NCBI GenBank assembly: GCA_020055645.1
Contig: CM034546.1
Location: 36,456,001 to 36,520,000 of the forward strand
Length of the DNA stretch: 64,000 bases
Source of the DNA: Tomocerus qinae
Taxonomy: Eukaryota; Arthropoda; Collembola; Entomobryomorpha; Tomoceridae
Direction of reading: 5' to 3'
Part shown: piece by piece, positions 1-11,934 of the stretch
How positions within the stretch are numbered: position 1 is the stretch's first letter
How the letters are laid out: every line of letters starts with the position of its first letter
Notes under the pieces: generated by a model
What the model was told of the DNA's origin: nothing
Database searches by the model: none
What the model saw: the letters and a program-made list of their open reading frames with translations, nothing else
Position numbers and translations under genes: made by a program

Positions 1-720
1 AGCTGACTAGCATTTATTGATAATCGAATAATGTGTTCTCAGTATGTACATAAGCTGTATAACATGTTATATACGCAAAGCATTACAAATACTTCTTTAC
101 TGCCTGACATATTTTTCTTAGTATTTGCATGAGACTTATCATGAACAACGTGACATTTTTTCACTAAATTATTCAAATGGGGAGTCTAACGGAGGCACAT
201 AATATATAATATAATCTTTATATATTGTCTATATAGTCTATATATTGAAAATCCAGATCATTAAAATTGGAAACTAAAAGTTAACTAAAACTATATAAAA
301 CGTGTCTAAAAGCTCACTTCCTACAGCAAGGCAATTTTTTAAATTGATGTATTGTTGACTCAATGATAATATAATGATAATATGTAATCCTATGATTAAA
401 TGTAGATGTACAGATGTACAACACCGAAAGTTTGCTAATGTGCCAACATACTTTCCACGTACTAAGTAGATAGTAATTAGTTAAATTACAAAAATATGAT
501 GAATTGCCAGCAGCCAGATGCACTTGCTTTACCGTATTAGTATGGATTCAATAATCTTCGAGAATAAAAGTGTATAGGAGTAGAAGAATGAAATAGCCAT
601 TGGCTATCACTAGTAGGGTTGATGCTTTATTGATAGTCTATCTTATATTCCCATTACAAAAATTGAGTTTATTCCGGTTCAGATTAATTCTAACTTTCAA
701 CTAAATCATAATACATAAAT
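1..720. repeat. Copy 1 of a dispersed low-copy block ('block A')
   Basis: No gene is seen. The stretch around 40-240 reappears with small changes near 15,500-15,665, 30,330-30,500 and 39,980-40,150, recognisable by a shared phrase ending in a 'gtctaacggagg'-like motif about 150 bp in. It is noncoding in all four places. The four copies lie beside CARD-Rho, receptor or BTB loci, so the block probably travelled with segmental duplications rather than as a transposon; no terminal repeats were found. Confidence 0.55.
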
Positions 721-1254
721 CAATTTTTCTCAAGAGCATTCGAAGTATGCTTTAGCTCCGACATTTATGGCCACTTGTTTACCAGTACAACCGTCTCCAA
801 TAACAATAACTTTTTTTAATTCCTGATATAATATTGCCCTATTTTATTCTTTTGCTTTTTCAACTTACTTCGCCATAATACAACAACTTATAATACTTCG
901 GAAACCCCTACTGCCTGTAGTAAAGGAAAATTATACACTTCAATTATTGTTCCTGAGTTATTTGCTTGCTCACTTTTATTTTATACTTGGTGACATTTTT
1001 ATGATCTTCTGAAGTTCCTTGTAATGATTTTTCCTCTTTGATGATAATGTATTTTGTTTTAGAAGCGGCGAAGATATCCACAACTCGTAGAACATCCACC
1101 AGTTCTTGAACTTTATACAAAAGTGGATTTATTTGATCATAATTACTCGGCGAATTGGATAAGTCTAAAGTGAATGGCTGCGAAATCATTTGCGAATTTT
1201 TATTGTAATTAATATTTGTGGCTAAAACTTGGGCTATATGATCATTACAAGTTT

Positions 1255-1860
1255 CACAGTAAAAAATTATAACATGATATTGTGTTGAAAACAACACAAT
1301 ATCATGTCAGATCGCATGATACTTTTGGTATACACATTCTCCTGTCAAATTAACGTTTTTCAATCATGTAAATGTTTTTAACAGGAAATACTGTAAAATG
1401 TTTTTGCTAATATCAACTAAAGTACTGATCGGACAGTTTTAAAATTAATTTTAAAAAATTTTGCTAATTCTTAGCTTTCATTTGAGACCAAAAAAGACTA
1501 CAAAAAATTTCAAAAAATTAACCAGTTTTTGTCACTCGACCTGCCGATATTGATATCCTAGGACTATCCATCCAACCATGATGTCCTATTGAGACTCTTT
1601 GAGAATTTACCTCACTTTTATTGTGGATAGTCAAATTTACTAGCTAAAATAGTAAAATTTACTAGTTCAGCTGGTAAAAAGTTACATGATCCGTTAACGT
1701 TGTCTGGCATGTAAATGTTACACAAAATACTGTGAAATATGTTACGGTGCTCATCTAGGTAAAAGTAACAATCCCGAATTTTAAATTTGACTAAAATATT
1801 TATTAGATTTAACAGTTTAAGGTTTACGGTCTGGATTTTTAACGGTATGTTTTAAGAGTG
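1255..1860. mobile_element. 606-bp non-autonomous DNA element in the CARD-Rho relic
   Basis: Alignment of the relic with the 14.3-kb paralog shows that coding sequence stops at 1254 and resumes at 1861. The ends are CACAGTAAAA and TTTTAAGAGTG, a short imperfect terminal inverted repeat starting CAC. The flanks gttt/ttcc suggest a target duplication of only 2-3 bp. The interior has two related segments (about 1361-1400 and 1708-1745, both containing catgtaaatgtt and aaatactgt) and no ORF. The superfamily is uncertain. Confidence 0.6.
1272..1307. repeat. Perfect 16-bp hairpin with 4-nt loop
   Basis: Stem acatgatattgtgttg, loop aaaa, and its exact reverse complement. It lies 17 bp inside the left end of the 606-bp insertion, so it is probably a subterminal hairpin of that element. 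Confidence 0.85.
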
Positions 1861-2280
1861 TTCCTTCAAAGCTTTTAAAAGTTTATCCTTTGTTCGTGGT
1901 CCTTTTCTTGTCAATTAAAGCATTAAATTGTACACTTGATTTTCGTGAGTTGAATGGGACTCCTAAAAGATGAAAAAAATACATCTGAAAGCTGCAAAAG
2001 TAAAAATAAATTTGTCCAACTAATATAAACTTTGATGTTCTTCTGGAATTTTACTTTTAGTCTATGTAACGTATATAATATATGTAAGTCAATTATATAC
2101 AACAAATAATTAAAACAATTACTATAGTTTCTACTCGGCTGGAAGGATTACACCACTTTGGATCAAACGAATATTAAGGCTTTTAATGTTTGTCGTCCTT
2201 TGAGTTATAAAAACTATTTAGTGCACTGTACACTGCACTCCTGTATTTAACTTCCTCCATTACAATTACCAAACACGTAT

Positions 2281-2860
2281 CCAGTGGGGTGGGGATAGGC
2301 TGACCATAATTTGACGAAAGGGAAAACGGGACCCTTTACAGTATTGGATTTAGAAGTCCATTTCGAAGGGGGCAATGCCATTAAACTATGTTTTGGGTTA
2401 AAAATGTTTTCCCGAACCTCGTTCGTTTTAAACTCTTTTTGCCAAAAGTATTGAAATATGTAATTAAATATAATCGCGCGAAGCGAGTTAAATCGCGTTA
2501 ATTTTAAGCTCTTAAAGCAATCAATAAGTCTAAACTGGTCTACAATTCATTCATAGTCGGGTGATGAGCGTTGAGTTTAAGGTCATTTTCCCCAAACTGG
2601 CCTAAAGTTCCTAAAAAGTTGTGCGAACCCTGAAAACGTTAGATATATTTGTTGAGAATAGCTAGTAGTAGCTTGTTCAAGCTTTACAAACAAGCACGAA
2701 AACAATTTTGTTATTTTCAGTTAAATTGTTTTTTCGTTCGTAGTCATTAAATTAATTACTACTCAGCTCTTTTACACAAAACGGGACATGTTTCTGAAAA
2801 CGGGACACTTTCGGGACAGGTCTCTAAAAACGCGACGGATGGTCAGCCTAGGGGAGGGGG
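2281..2860. mobile_element. Probable non-autonomous transposon with GGCTGACCAT inverted ends
   Basis: Flanking sequence up to about 2272 and from about 2960 follows the 5' flank of the CARD-Rho gene near 14.69-14.8 kb, so what lies between is inserted. The left part reads ggggataggctgaccat and the right part atggtcagcctagggg, an inverted pair at 2290-2306 and 2839-2855. The right interior holds repeated 'acgggaca'-type units. A poly-G run (about 2859-2867) and another 100 bp of unrelated repeat follow to 2960. No ORF of note. Confidence 0.5.
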
Positions 2861-3081
2861 GGGGGGCGCCACCCCTGAGGTCCAAAAAAGACGATTTTTT
2901 GTCATTAATATATTTTGGTGCCCCCCCACTTGGTCAAATTCCTGGATACATGCTTGACAGTTGCAGTTAATTGGAAGATTTAAAAATGTAAACGAAAATA
3001 ATTCCGATATATAATTCCAATCTAACTTTCTCCTAAAGTATTCAATTTTCGGCTCCCACAATTTACACGTGATATGACAAC

Positions 3082-4152
3082 CAGAGGTGGGCGGCATCCC
3101 TACTTTAACCATCCAAATATGACCCATATCCATACCCATCACCTACTTTAATGTGATTTTAGGGATGGGATGGGAAGGGTAGTTACTTTCAAACCAAGTA
3201 CGGGATGGGTAGAGTATGTTTAGTTTTACATTATATTCCGAAGTATGCAGTGAGGATGGAAAGTCTTAGTGTCAAGTAAGTAGGGACGAGTACGGTATGA
3301 CTTGAGCTGAGCTTTATGTGGTAGGGATGGGTAAGGTAAGGGTTGAACCTAGCTTAAGTAGTAGGTATGAATACGGGAAGGATGACAGGAACCATACACT
3401 CAACCTACTTACTTATTCGATTGTCAAAAATATATTACCACTTACGCACGTGGTATTCCAAGAAAAACAATATTACCACGAGCTTTATTACTATAAGGTC
3501 TAAACCAATAACTCTATTTCTGTTTGTTAGTAATTATAACTACAAGTCTACCATTGCGCACTTATTGACTACCAAAAATTGTCTTTGCATAAGTAACAAT
3601 AAATATTATTCAAGCTTTGCATACTTGAAGCATTTATGTGGTAGTTCATAATATATAGTGGCTATAGGTTTTAAGCGTATGTGTTCACTTCTCGTAAGTA
3701 AGCAGTCCAATTCTGGAAACAAATTGTATTATTAGAAAGGTTAAAGCCAATTCCTTGGGGAATTGGTTTGTTTTCTACTTTTACAGTATACTTTGAATTT
3801 TAAAAAAAATTACGTAAAACAACACAAATTATTATATTGATATTGTCTTCTGACTCTTACTTTAGGGATGGAGTACGGTAGGGTAAGGTATAGTTCCTTG
3901 CATGGCAAGTTGAGTAGGGTAGGGTTCGTTAAGACTCCTTACTTTACTGGATGAGTACGGTAGGGTACGGTATGCTTTAGACTCCGAAGTAGTGAATATG
4001 GTAGGTACGGTATGTTGCCTTACTTTACGAGTTGGGTAGGGTAGGGTACGCTAAGACTCCTTACTTTACTGGTTGAGTACTGTAGGGTACGGTATGGTAC
4101 TTTACTTCGATAGTTGAGGTAAGTTATGCAAGTACGATAAAGCCCACCTGTG
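3082..4152. mobile_element. hAT-type non-autonomous element filled with degenerate minisatellite
   Basis: The termini are CAGAGGTGGGC at 3082 and GCCCACCTGTG at 4142-4152, an 11-bp inverted repeat with one mismatch. The flanks are atgacaac (3074-3081) and atgataac (4153-4160), an 8-bp target duplication with one change, as expected for hAT. Much of the interior, especially 3140-3370 and 3865-4140, consists of irregular units of the type GGGTAGGGTACGGTA. No transposase is present. It sits in the 5' flank of the CARD-Rho relic. Confidence 0.75.
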
Positions 4153-4160
4153 ATGATAAC

Positions 4161-5930
4161 TACATAAAACTCATCATGGCATAACAAATACCAGCACAGC
4201 GATTACATTCATCACTTGAAATGAATAAATTTTTTAGTTAAAAAAGTCAATCACATTTTCAGTATTTTCAAATTGGAATTTGGCATATTCCTTCTAAATA
4301 TGCTTCGTCTACTTAAGATTTTTTCTGACGTGAATAACGGATGATATTGCCATGTACAAAAATATTTTCAATATTATAGTTTTCAAGTTCGTCTATATTA
4401 TATCGCATATCTAATAACTACTTAATAACTTACCTTAATAACTTTATGTCTGTTGCTGGAGAACAGTATATCATGTTTGGATATGTCTGATGCATTTTGA
4501 CAATAAAGCTATGATTTGATTTGATTTACCATCCTAATATTTTATCAATATACTTTTGAGTTTATAGTCAAATTACTATTCAATTACTACTAATCGAATC
4601 GACAAATTCACTTACATTATTACATTATAATAAAAGTCTTCCAGATTGCCCAAATAAAAAATCAAAATAAATATCATTTTAAGTTTGAATATGGAACAAT
4701 AATAGTAGAAGTCCTGTGAACCACAGTAGATGGCGAATGCTACTGCAAAAACCCAAAAAGACGGGTTTTTGGGTTTTTCCTAGGAAAAACCCTGCCTTTT
4801 TCATGCCCTGCGGGCGGAATATTTTAAACTCTATTTTATACAAATTTACTTTTGCTATGAGTATGATGAATGGTAACCATTTCCCAATTGAAACCCAATT
4901 GAAACTGACTTTTGGATATTCGCTGTATTTGCACTGGACTATATTTGTCATTTTGCTATGTTTTATCATCGTATTTGGAAAACGCGATGAAAATTAAGCA
5001 ATTACTAGTATACAAAATAATAACAGTAAATACAAAATTCTAATGTTTGTATCAACATTATCTTTACAAATATTCCTTAGTTTCTTATTCACATGTAGCG
5101 TTGAAAATATTCTCCCAGGAATATGACCGACATTTATTTGTATAATTTATTTTGTTATTCCAAACCAGTCTTTGTGTATCTAAAAATTGTTTATCCTATT
5201 AAACAATGTAGACATGCGGGATAATTCCTTACTGCTTTAAACCCTAAATGTATAAATATCTTCTATTTATACATATTCATGAGAGTAGGTATGGGTATGA
5301 ACTCCAACATGAAATCATTATAAGTTTCCTTCCATAATTTTTAAAAATTCAATTTAGCTTCCAAAGCCTTCTTAAAGTATTTGTACATGTTCTTGTATGA
5401 GTGAGTATGTGAGTTACTTCAGTAGGAAGGATTGAGGATGGCAATTATTGTGTTTACTTAGAATTTATGACCTTTCTATTTATATTCCTGCCATAAGAAG
5501 TTACATAGCAAGTATGCCGTCGTGGCTATGTAACTTTATCTAGGCATTATAGTGGAGAATGTGAAAATATAATCCATTCGTTATTGTAACGATGTCTATT
5601 GCATTCGAATATAAATAGATAAAGCGCCTACAAGTGCAAAGGCAAGCCAGTCGATTCGAAATATCTCAATTCATTCTAATCACAACCGTTTGTCAGTAAA
5701 CATAAGTTTTAGCAATTGTCATTCAACTGGCATAACTCGATCGAGGTATCTATAAGCTTGACCCAAAGCCCAGTTTTATTTATTCTAGACATTTTTTAAA
5801 TTAGAAATATTACTCTGAAATAATTATTCGGGTTGCATTTATTGTGTAACTCTTTGTAAACGTTTGGGATTTTGCAAAACGTTTTTTGCGAAAAGATTCA
5901 AAAAGCTGGAAAAATATAGTTCCGCTGATT
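4161..5930. other. Gene-free stretch, including the upstream block shared by BTB copies
   Basis: No coding sequence is supported. About 4940-5930 is the block that also precedes BTB copies at 33.29-34.34, 40.87-41.92 and 52.56-53.27 kb (shared markers: gcgatgaaaattaagcaa and agccagtcgattcgaaat). This probably carries the ancestral BTB promoter and 5' UTR. At 4750-4790 a cctaggaaaaaccc-type AT/GC hairpin is present, of no obvious function. Confidence 0.5.
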
Positions 5931-6206
5931 TGAAAACTTGAGAGAAAATAAACGTTCCATTAAAGAGAGATTATCGTACGCTTTGTCAAACGATGGTACT
6001 TTTCAAGATGTGATTTTCCTGGTAGGAAAACTGAAAGTAAAATTTCCTGCACACAGTTTTATTCTGAAACTTGCATCTCAAGAATTGGAACTATTGATCA
6101 AGGAGTGTGACAGCAATGAACTCAAAAAGGAAATTCCATTGTTTGATGCTGATCCAGAAGCGTTCAGATACTTTTTAAAGGTAAAATAATCATGCATTGA
6201 AATAAT

Positions 6207-8092
6207 CAGTGGCGGCCCTAGGGTTTGCGGGGCTGGGTGCAAGAGGTGAAAACATTTTGATACTTGTGTAATGTGCACTTGTGCTTGCAAGTACTAAAAT
6301 TCGTATACAAATATCACAGCGTAAGTATACAATTAAAATCACGTATTAAGTATAAATTATTTATTTTGTTCAAGATGGCAATTTAATTTTGGACTGTGTT
6401 AACTAATACGCTTTGGACTCCAATTAGCTACAAATTAGAATTTTTTATTGGTTTTAATTATCAGAACAATGCTTTTCTGGCTTTTTTTTTCACTTAATGT
6501 TTTAATTACATCGTTAAAATCCAGGTGTTCAGCAATATCATTTTCGATGGAAAGAACCGCTAAACCATTTAATCGCTCCTGAGACGTTGTTGATTGGAGA
6601 TATGTTTTTATTAGCTTCAGTTTTGAAAAACTTCTTTCCGCCGACGCAACTGTTATTGGAATGGTTAGAATAATTTGAAGAGCAATTCTTACATTGGGGA
6701 ACTGATTGAACATGTTTTTTTCATATAAATAGCATAAAGTGCCAAATACAGTGAGGTTTTCTGGGAGTAATAATATGGCAAGTGCCCTAATTTCATCACA
6801 TAATTCATTTCCATCAACATCAGAAATTGAATTATCACTGCTATCTGTTAAATTTTCTTCCAAATTTTTAAAAAAACGTTAAAATAATGTTTGAACTTTC
6901 TGTCTTCATTTTAGGAATATCGTAAAGTGGCCCAAATAGATCCTTATGAATTTTCAACTCCTTAAACCTTTGATCTAAAGACTTAACGGCTGCATCGATT
7001 AAGGTTAAAAAGAATTGTATTCGGAAGCGTTCTTTTTCGTCCTCTACAGGACAGTCGGTACTTTCATGAAAAACAAATTTTCGTTTCTTCTGTATTCTCT
7101 TTTTCTTGAATTCCCTCTCTATTTCAAGCTCATCGCATATTTCTCTGGCATCAATCTCGGCAGACGTCATTCCTTGTATACGTTGCTCCACAAAGTATTT
7201 ACGTATCTTGTCTATTTGCGACAGTGCTTCATCCAATTTAAAGTCTTTCTGTTGCATGTATTTGCTAATGGAGTTTATTTTGTGCAACAGATTGTGCCAA
7301 ATCACCACACTTAAAACAAACTCGTATTTCATAATGAAATCCATAAGTGATGTCGCCTCACTGACCACTTGGCTGTCTTTTATTGAATCGATGATCACTA
7401 ACAAGGCTTCTCCAATTTGTGGGAGTTGATAACGAACTGCAGCAACACTTTCATAACGACATTCCCACCGAGTTAGTAAGCAACCAAATACAATACTCTA
7501 AATATGCTTACTGCTGTTTAGATTTTCGATTTTGTCATTGTCGTTTGTGTTGTCATTAGTCCGAATAACTGGAGGAATAGCAACCACATATTTCATCAAA
7601 GACCCTTGTAATTTTTCATCTTCTTTTCGTCCTAGATCTTGTTTTCGTCTTTTAGCTTGCCCCGATTGGTATTTTCTTGCAAAATCTCGTTCTCGTGATG
7701 TCATTTCTCTTTTAATGGGCGAATTTTCAAAAATACATCAGAAATAAGCTTATGAAAGACATTTATGAGCTTGATCTTACGTGACTAAACTACATGTCCA
7801 GTAGTTTTGTGAGTTGAATAATAAATTTCATGCATAGCCGCTTTATTTTACATTCTTTGATAATGGTGTAATGTAAATGTGCTACTTGAGCAATGCATAT
7901 AAAACCAAGTTATAGGCATACAGCAAAACATAATTCATCTACACGGACACATATTATGCAAGCTTCATTTTGCAATACACATGAAAATAACATGCCTATT
8001 GCCTACTACTTAAATTGTCACAAGTGCGGGGCCCCCCTGAGCGCGGGGCCCGGCGCGACCGCTCCATCCGCTCCATAGGCGGGCCGCCACTG
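6207..8092 (-). mobile_element. hAT transposon, 1,886 bp, with exact 8-bp target duplication
   Basis: The termini are CAGTGGCGGCCC (6207) and GGGCCGCCACTG (ending 8092), a perfect 12-bp inverted repeat. The flanks are gaaataat at 6199-6206 and again at 8093-8100. The minus strand carries a decayed transposase with a hATC dimerisation domain. Insertion was into the first intron of a BTB pseudogene. The termini and duplication are intact, suggesting fairly recent arrival. Confidence 0.92.
6435..7704 (-). pseudogene. hAT transposase, internally deleted and frameshifted
   Basis: On the minus strand: a basic N-terminal piece at 7498-7704 (MTSRERDFARKY...), then after a stop and apparent deletion a region with TRWECRYESVAAVRYQLPQI (about 7390-7470), the motif of DUF4371-type hAT transposases. 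It continues through 6868-7404. A shift in a T/A homopolymer near 6866 moves to the frame of 6435-6863. That part holds the hAT C-terminal dimerisation signature (ITVASAERSFSKLKLIKTYL and ERLNGLAVLSIE). A zinc-finger MYM-1-like (ZMYM1) database hit would be expected. The catalytic core between the N-terminus and TRWE is missing, so the copy cannot be autonomous. Confidence 0.85.
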
Positions 8093-8225
8093 GAAATAAT
8101 CTAGGGAAAATATTTAATGTTATTCACAGAAACCATTCATAAGTGGAACTCAAAAATGTTGTAAAAACTCAAAATCATAATTGCAATATTTTTATAGTAT
8201 TTATAAACGGACTCCCTGGACGCAA

Positions 8226-9502
8226 AGTTACCTGACAAAGGCACTTTGACTACAGTGGACTTCGGGTCAACTGCTTTGGGGTACATTATTAAAAACATTT
8301 GTATGTACGTATGTTTGTATGTGTCTATATGTATTTATGAGAATAGGGCAAAAGCCATGTAACGTTTCAAAACAGAATGGTCTCTTGCTTAATTTATGCA
8401 TACACGCTTGCGCGTTTTAAAGGCAAAGTATGATAAAATTATTAAATTTAAATACACCGTTGTGTGACGTGGTAGTAGAAACTTCTTTTCAATTAAGTAT
8501 ACCGTTTGTTGTACTTATTAATTTTCACTCGCATCTTGAAGTGTTGTTGTGTTATTGTGACAAGAAAGTTTAATGGACTCATTGACTTTTGGGATTCTGA
8601 TTCTATATATAACTAAATTCGGTAGGCCACCCAACAAAGTAATAAAACAATTTCGAAAAGATCCGAGGTTATTATGTTAACTTTGTAAACACAAAGTATA
8701 TTTAAATTAATATACAGTGGTTTTCTACAGTGGTTGGAAAAGTTAGCTGCCGCCCCAAATTCCTGATAAAAAGGAATTTCCTAAACCAGAATAATAACTG
8801 TAGATCGTAGCATGAAATACGGGGAACATTGAAAGTTTCCATTTTTGGAATAAATTCCACAAAGTCATCAAAAAGCTCCCTTTTAAAAGCAGAAAAATAA
8901 GAATTCCATGAGTACAGCTAACGAATAAATATTTTTAAAGCATAAATAGTGGCCCCCAGTACAGTTATTTAATTATACAAAAATATGTGTCAACTGCCAC
9001 AAATGAATCAAGAGGGTAGTAAAACATTAAACCCAACTCTACTAAAAATGTCCCCTTTCGCTAATCATTTCCATTCAATCACCACTCACCATTCAGCTTT
9101 CTTATGTAAATTTCTATTCTATTATTGTTTTGATGTTATAATAATATGAAACGACTCATTTCGCAATTTCGGTGGTTTAGAGGAATTGGGCTTGCGCATT
9201 TTGCCTTTAAGGAACATGCATATATTATGTGTGCAATTGATGGGAGGAGAAGGTAATCAAAAGTGTTACAGTCAGCACTTGCGTTAGACATGGGGGAGTG
9301 GGTTTTGCGTGACGTAATATGTGCAGATTCCCTAAACTCTCCTACCAGACATAGATAGATATATAGATAGATAGGTAGGTAAATTTATTGCGTTATCTCA
9401 GTCTGTGGTTATATATTAGAATTATTATGATAGAGTTGACTAAAAATTCTTCACATTATTACTACCATAAAACATTTATTTGACCGTTTTAACGGCTCTT
9501 TG
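8226..9502. other. No gene seen; anonymous AT-rich sequence
   Basis: No ORF with recognisable homology on either strand. A short (AGAT)n/(AGGT)n microsatellite lies at about 9353-9380. Confidence 0.4.
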
Positions 9503-9718
9503 CCAAATAAGGCAGACTTGACCATTTGTTGGTCCATTGCCGATAAGGCAGACTTGACCATTTGTGGGTCCATTGCCGATAAGGCAGACTTGACCATTTT
9601 TTGGTCCATTGCCGATAAGGCAGACTTGACCATTTTTTGGTCCATTGCCGATAAGGCAGACTTGACCATTTTTTGGTCCATTGCCGATAAGGCAGACTTG
9701 ACCATTTGTTGGTCCATC
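9503..9718. repeat. 36-bp tandem array, six units
   Basis: Units start at 9503, 9539, 9575, 9611, 9647 and 9683 (consensus start gccgataaggcagacttgac). They differ mainly at a g/t in the ttt(g/t)ttgg segment. Because 36 is a multiple of 3 and the unit has no stop in several frames, both strands stay open: on the minus strand one frame gives repeats of NGQVCLIGNGPK, another MVKSALSAMDQK. No signal peptide or homology supports a real protein. The 161-codon minus-strand frame at 9476-9961 is the only one starting well outside the array. Confidence 0.9.
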
Positions 9719-11133
9719 TCTTTTTATAAGAGTAAAGTGGGACATGCGAGTAGATAATTCCGTATGTGTACCCGTGTAGGTTTGTATGTTTGTATCAAGA
9801 GATTTTCGTGCCACTGCATTCTGCATTACTATAATTTCGAAACGTTTAGGCATCAAAATTTGATTTGGTTTCGAAAGATACAAAATTTTGCGCACGTTAG
9901 AGTCAATTGTTTTGTCCACCAGAATTGACTGACACATTACACAATACACAACTATCATCACTCTATATAATAAACGTAGGCTGGTTCATGCGCGTTGAAT
10001 ATAACAATGTTGATATATTACATTATTTCTAATATTCAAATATTTCATAACAGAAGTAGTGCATGCATTCTGTATACAAAGTTTTCCAACTTTCTGTGCT
10101 GAGTGCTCTCAAGGATCTCATTATTTCATTTGCGGGAAAATTTATAATTGATCCATTTACATTGAATTATGATATTTCTCAATTTCACAACCAATAGTTT
10201 AATTGAAAAATAAAGAAACAAATCATGTTTTAGATATTTGTTGGAAACTGTAAAACAACACAATATGTACAGAATTTTTGTCTAATTTTTTCAATTGAGG
10301 ACGCTCATCACAGTTAATTACTAACAAAATAAATATAATTTCCTAAATTTATTGCCGAAATATGACTCAATTGTTGTTCAAGCCCAAACCCCAAGTTAAC
10401 CTGCCCGGCTATTTCACTACCTCAGGGGAAGAAATTTGGCAGCGTAATGAATAAAATATAGTTCTAATTTACGTTGTGTTTTGTGTTCACTTATGCGCTC
10501 GAATATTCCATGAGTAACGTTTAGTGTCAACCTACATTGAACTACATTGAATTTAAAATTTGTCTTTACATACGGTTTAATTGTTCCCAAAATAGGTATT
10601 TGATTTTTATGGGTCTTGCAATAATGGAATCGTGGAATATCCACGAACAAAATGTAGTGGTTGGGTTTTTGATATCTCTACTTTAAATGCTTTAAAAAAG
10701 TCAGATTTCCAAAAAAGTGAGCACTGAGACAGGAATGGAACTCCAATGAAAATTATTCAGTTTTCTATTTAACTACTTGACACTACATTGCCAATTAAGG
10801 CTAACTTGACCTCAAAATGGCCCATTATCAATTAGTGGCAGTATATAACAAAGGTTATGGTTTGAGTACCGTAAACCTCGAATCAAACATGTGATCATAA
10901 GAGGTGACCGGAGTAAGTTGCCAGTACTCACAATTATATTTCAAAACAAAAAGTTGACTCTAGGTCGTACTAAGGCGAAGTTTTGCAATACTTTTTGACT
11001 CTAATAATGTAAAATCTCTACCTACCGTCCCATCAAATGAGAAACCGTGGGAAGATCAATCGGAGGTAATATAAAAAATCTGTGCATCTGTTAGACGCAT
11101 TCTATAATCGTACAATTTATGCCCCGGAATAAA
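9719..11133. other. No gene seen
   Basis: Short ORFs only, none recognisable. AT-rich unique-looking sequence. Confidence 0.4.
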
Positions 11134-11308
11134 CACTAGCCTTATTTATAACAGGGCCTGGGCCCTGAGACCGGCTATACATTATATTAGTGTTGAACCC
11201 ATCTGAATACTGGTGTAATTGGCCTACTGCAAACCAGTTCCTACAAAATTGTTTGTAGAAGTACTAGCCCCATGTACGACAGGACCTGGGTCCTGTGACC
11301 GCCTAGTG
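11134..11308. repeat. Short CACTAG...CTAGTG repeat with GGGCCTGGGCCC palindrome
   Basis: The left end reads cactagccttatttataac followed by agggcctgggccct. The right end reads aggacctgggtcct...cctagtg. A closely related left end occurs at 52,513-52,559. Probably a small MITE; target duplication not clear. Confidence 0.45.
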
Positions 11309-11934
11309 TATATATAACAATAACTTAACAACTATCAACACATGATAAAACAAGGAGAGAAATGACATTCTTATGAAATTATTTTTGCAAAGGTCTTGAC
11401 AGAAGATTTTTTCATTACAATTTATGAAGATCCATTCATATACAATGATTATCAGGCACAACGAAACTTGATTTCTCACGTATTTTGATAGGGGCTCAAG
11501 CCAGAACAAAATATTTTCAAATTAAGGCATTATATCGAAATGACTATGCAATTTTATGCATTGTAAAATTAATTGGCGTTATGTTCCTTAATCCCCCTTA
11601 AAATAAAAATCTGGCTACACCCTTGGACATATATTAGTCAGATTACAATTGATTTTGTATGTGTATTCAAATTCTATGTGTGTAAATTCTAATGCAGTCT
11701 ACTGTTTATAGCTTGAATGAAAACCAAAAACTCTTTTAATTCTTGGTATATGTTAAGCATATAACTTGTATGGCTTGCATTTTTGCAATAGGTAAGAAGA
11801 ATTAGCTTCCGAGAAAGTAGGTCTCTTAAGATTTGTCTCTGACAATGCTGAGTAATCGTGTCAAACTGTTATATTAATGTAATGTAATTATATGTACAAA
11901 CTAAGATGTTATTATAAATTAAGTTTATCTAGTA

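Larger units (their letters stand above)
725..2262 (-). pseudogene. CARD-Rho GTPase relic (broken paralog of the 13.1-14.7 kb gene)
   Basis: Read on the minus strand, this follows the intact-looking locus at 13.1-14.7 kb. MEEVK is at about 2260, but the rest of CARD exon 1 is frameshifted and has stops. The second CARD exon (ESH/RSPIQLTKIK-type region) starts near 1963. The linker region is at about 960-1250 (a 117-codon open stretch). Near 725-850 a P-loop remnant (GDGCTGK) is fused directly to the VGAKAYFEC end of the GTPase, so the middle of the GTPase domain is deleted. A foreign 606-bp segment interrupts the second exon at 1255-1860. It is clearly nonfunctional. Its value is as an outgroup showing that CARD, linker and GTPase were already joined before this copy decayed. 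Confidence 0.8.
5904..8225 (+). pseudogene. BTB-domain pseudogene, copy 1
   Basis: Homologous to the intact BTB-BACK gene at 34.3 kb. The start codon is CTG instead of ATG, and a one-base deletion near 5938 shifts the frame. The BTB region from KRSIKERLSYALS to FRYFLKVK (5938-6189) is otherwise readable, ending at the same donor. Exon 2 survives only as a scrap near 8196-8220 and contains a TAA after tat-tta. Between the two exons lies a 1,886-bp hAT insertion. The remaining exons were not found. It is dead. Confidence 0.8.

Noticed and set aside
4750-4800. Hairpin followed by T-rich stretch resembling a bacterial terminator
   Set aside because: The window is clearly eukaryotic and there is no adjacent gene; treated as a simple repeat hairpin.
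4679-4997. Overlapping ORFs on both strands of 93-96 codons
   Set aside because: Mutual shadows across an AT-rich hairpin; no splice signals, homology or conservation in the paralogous blocks.
9503-9718. CRISPR array
   Set aside because: Units are contiguous 36-bp tandem copies without spacers, in a eukaryotic context.
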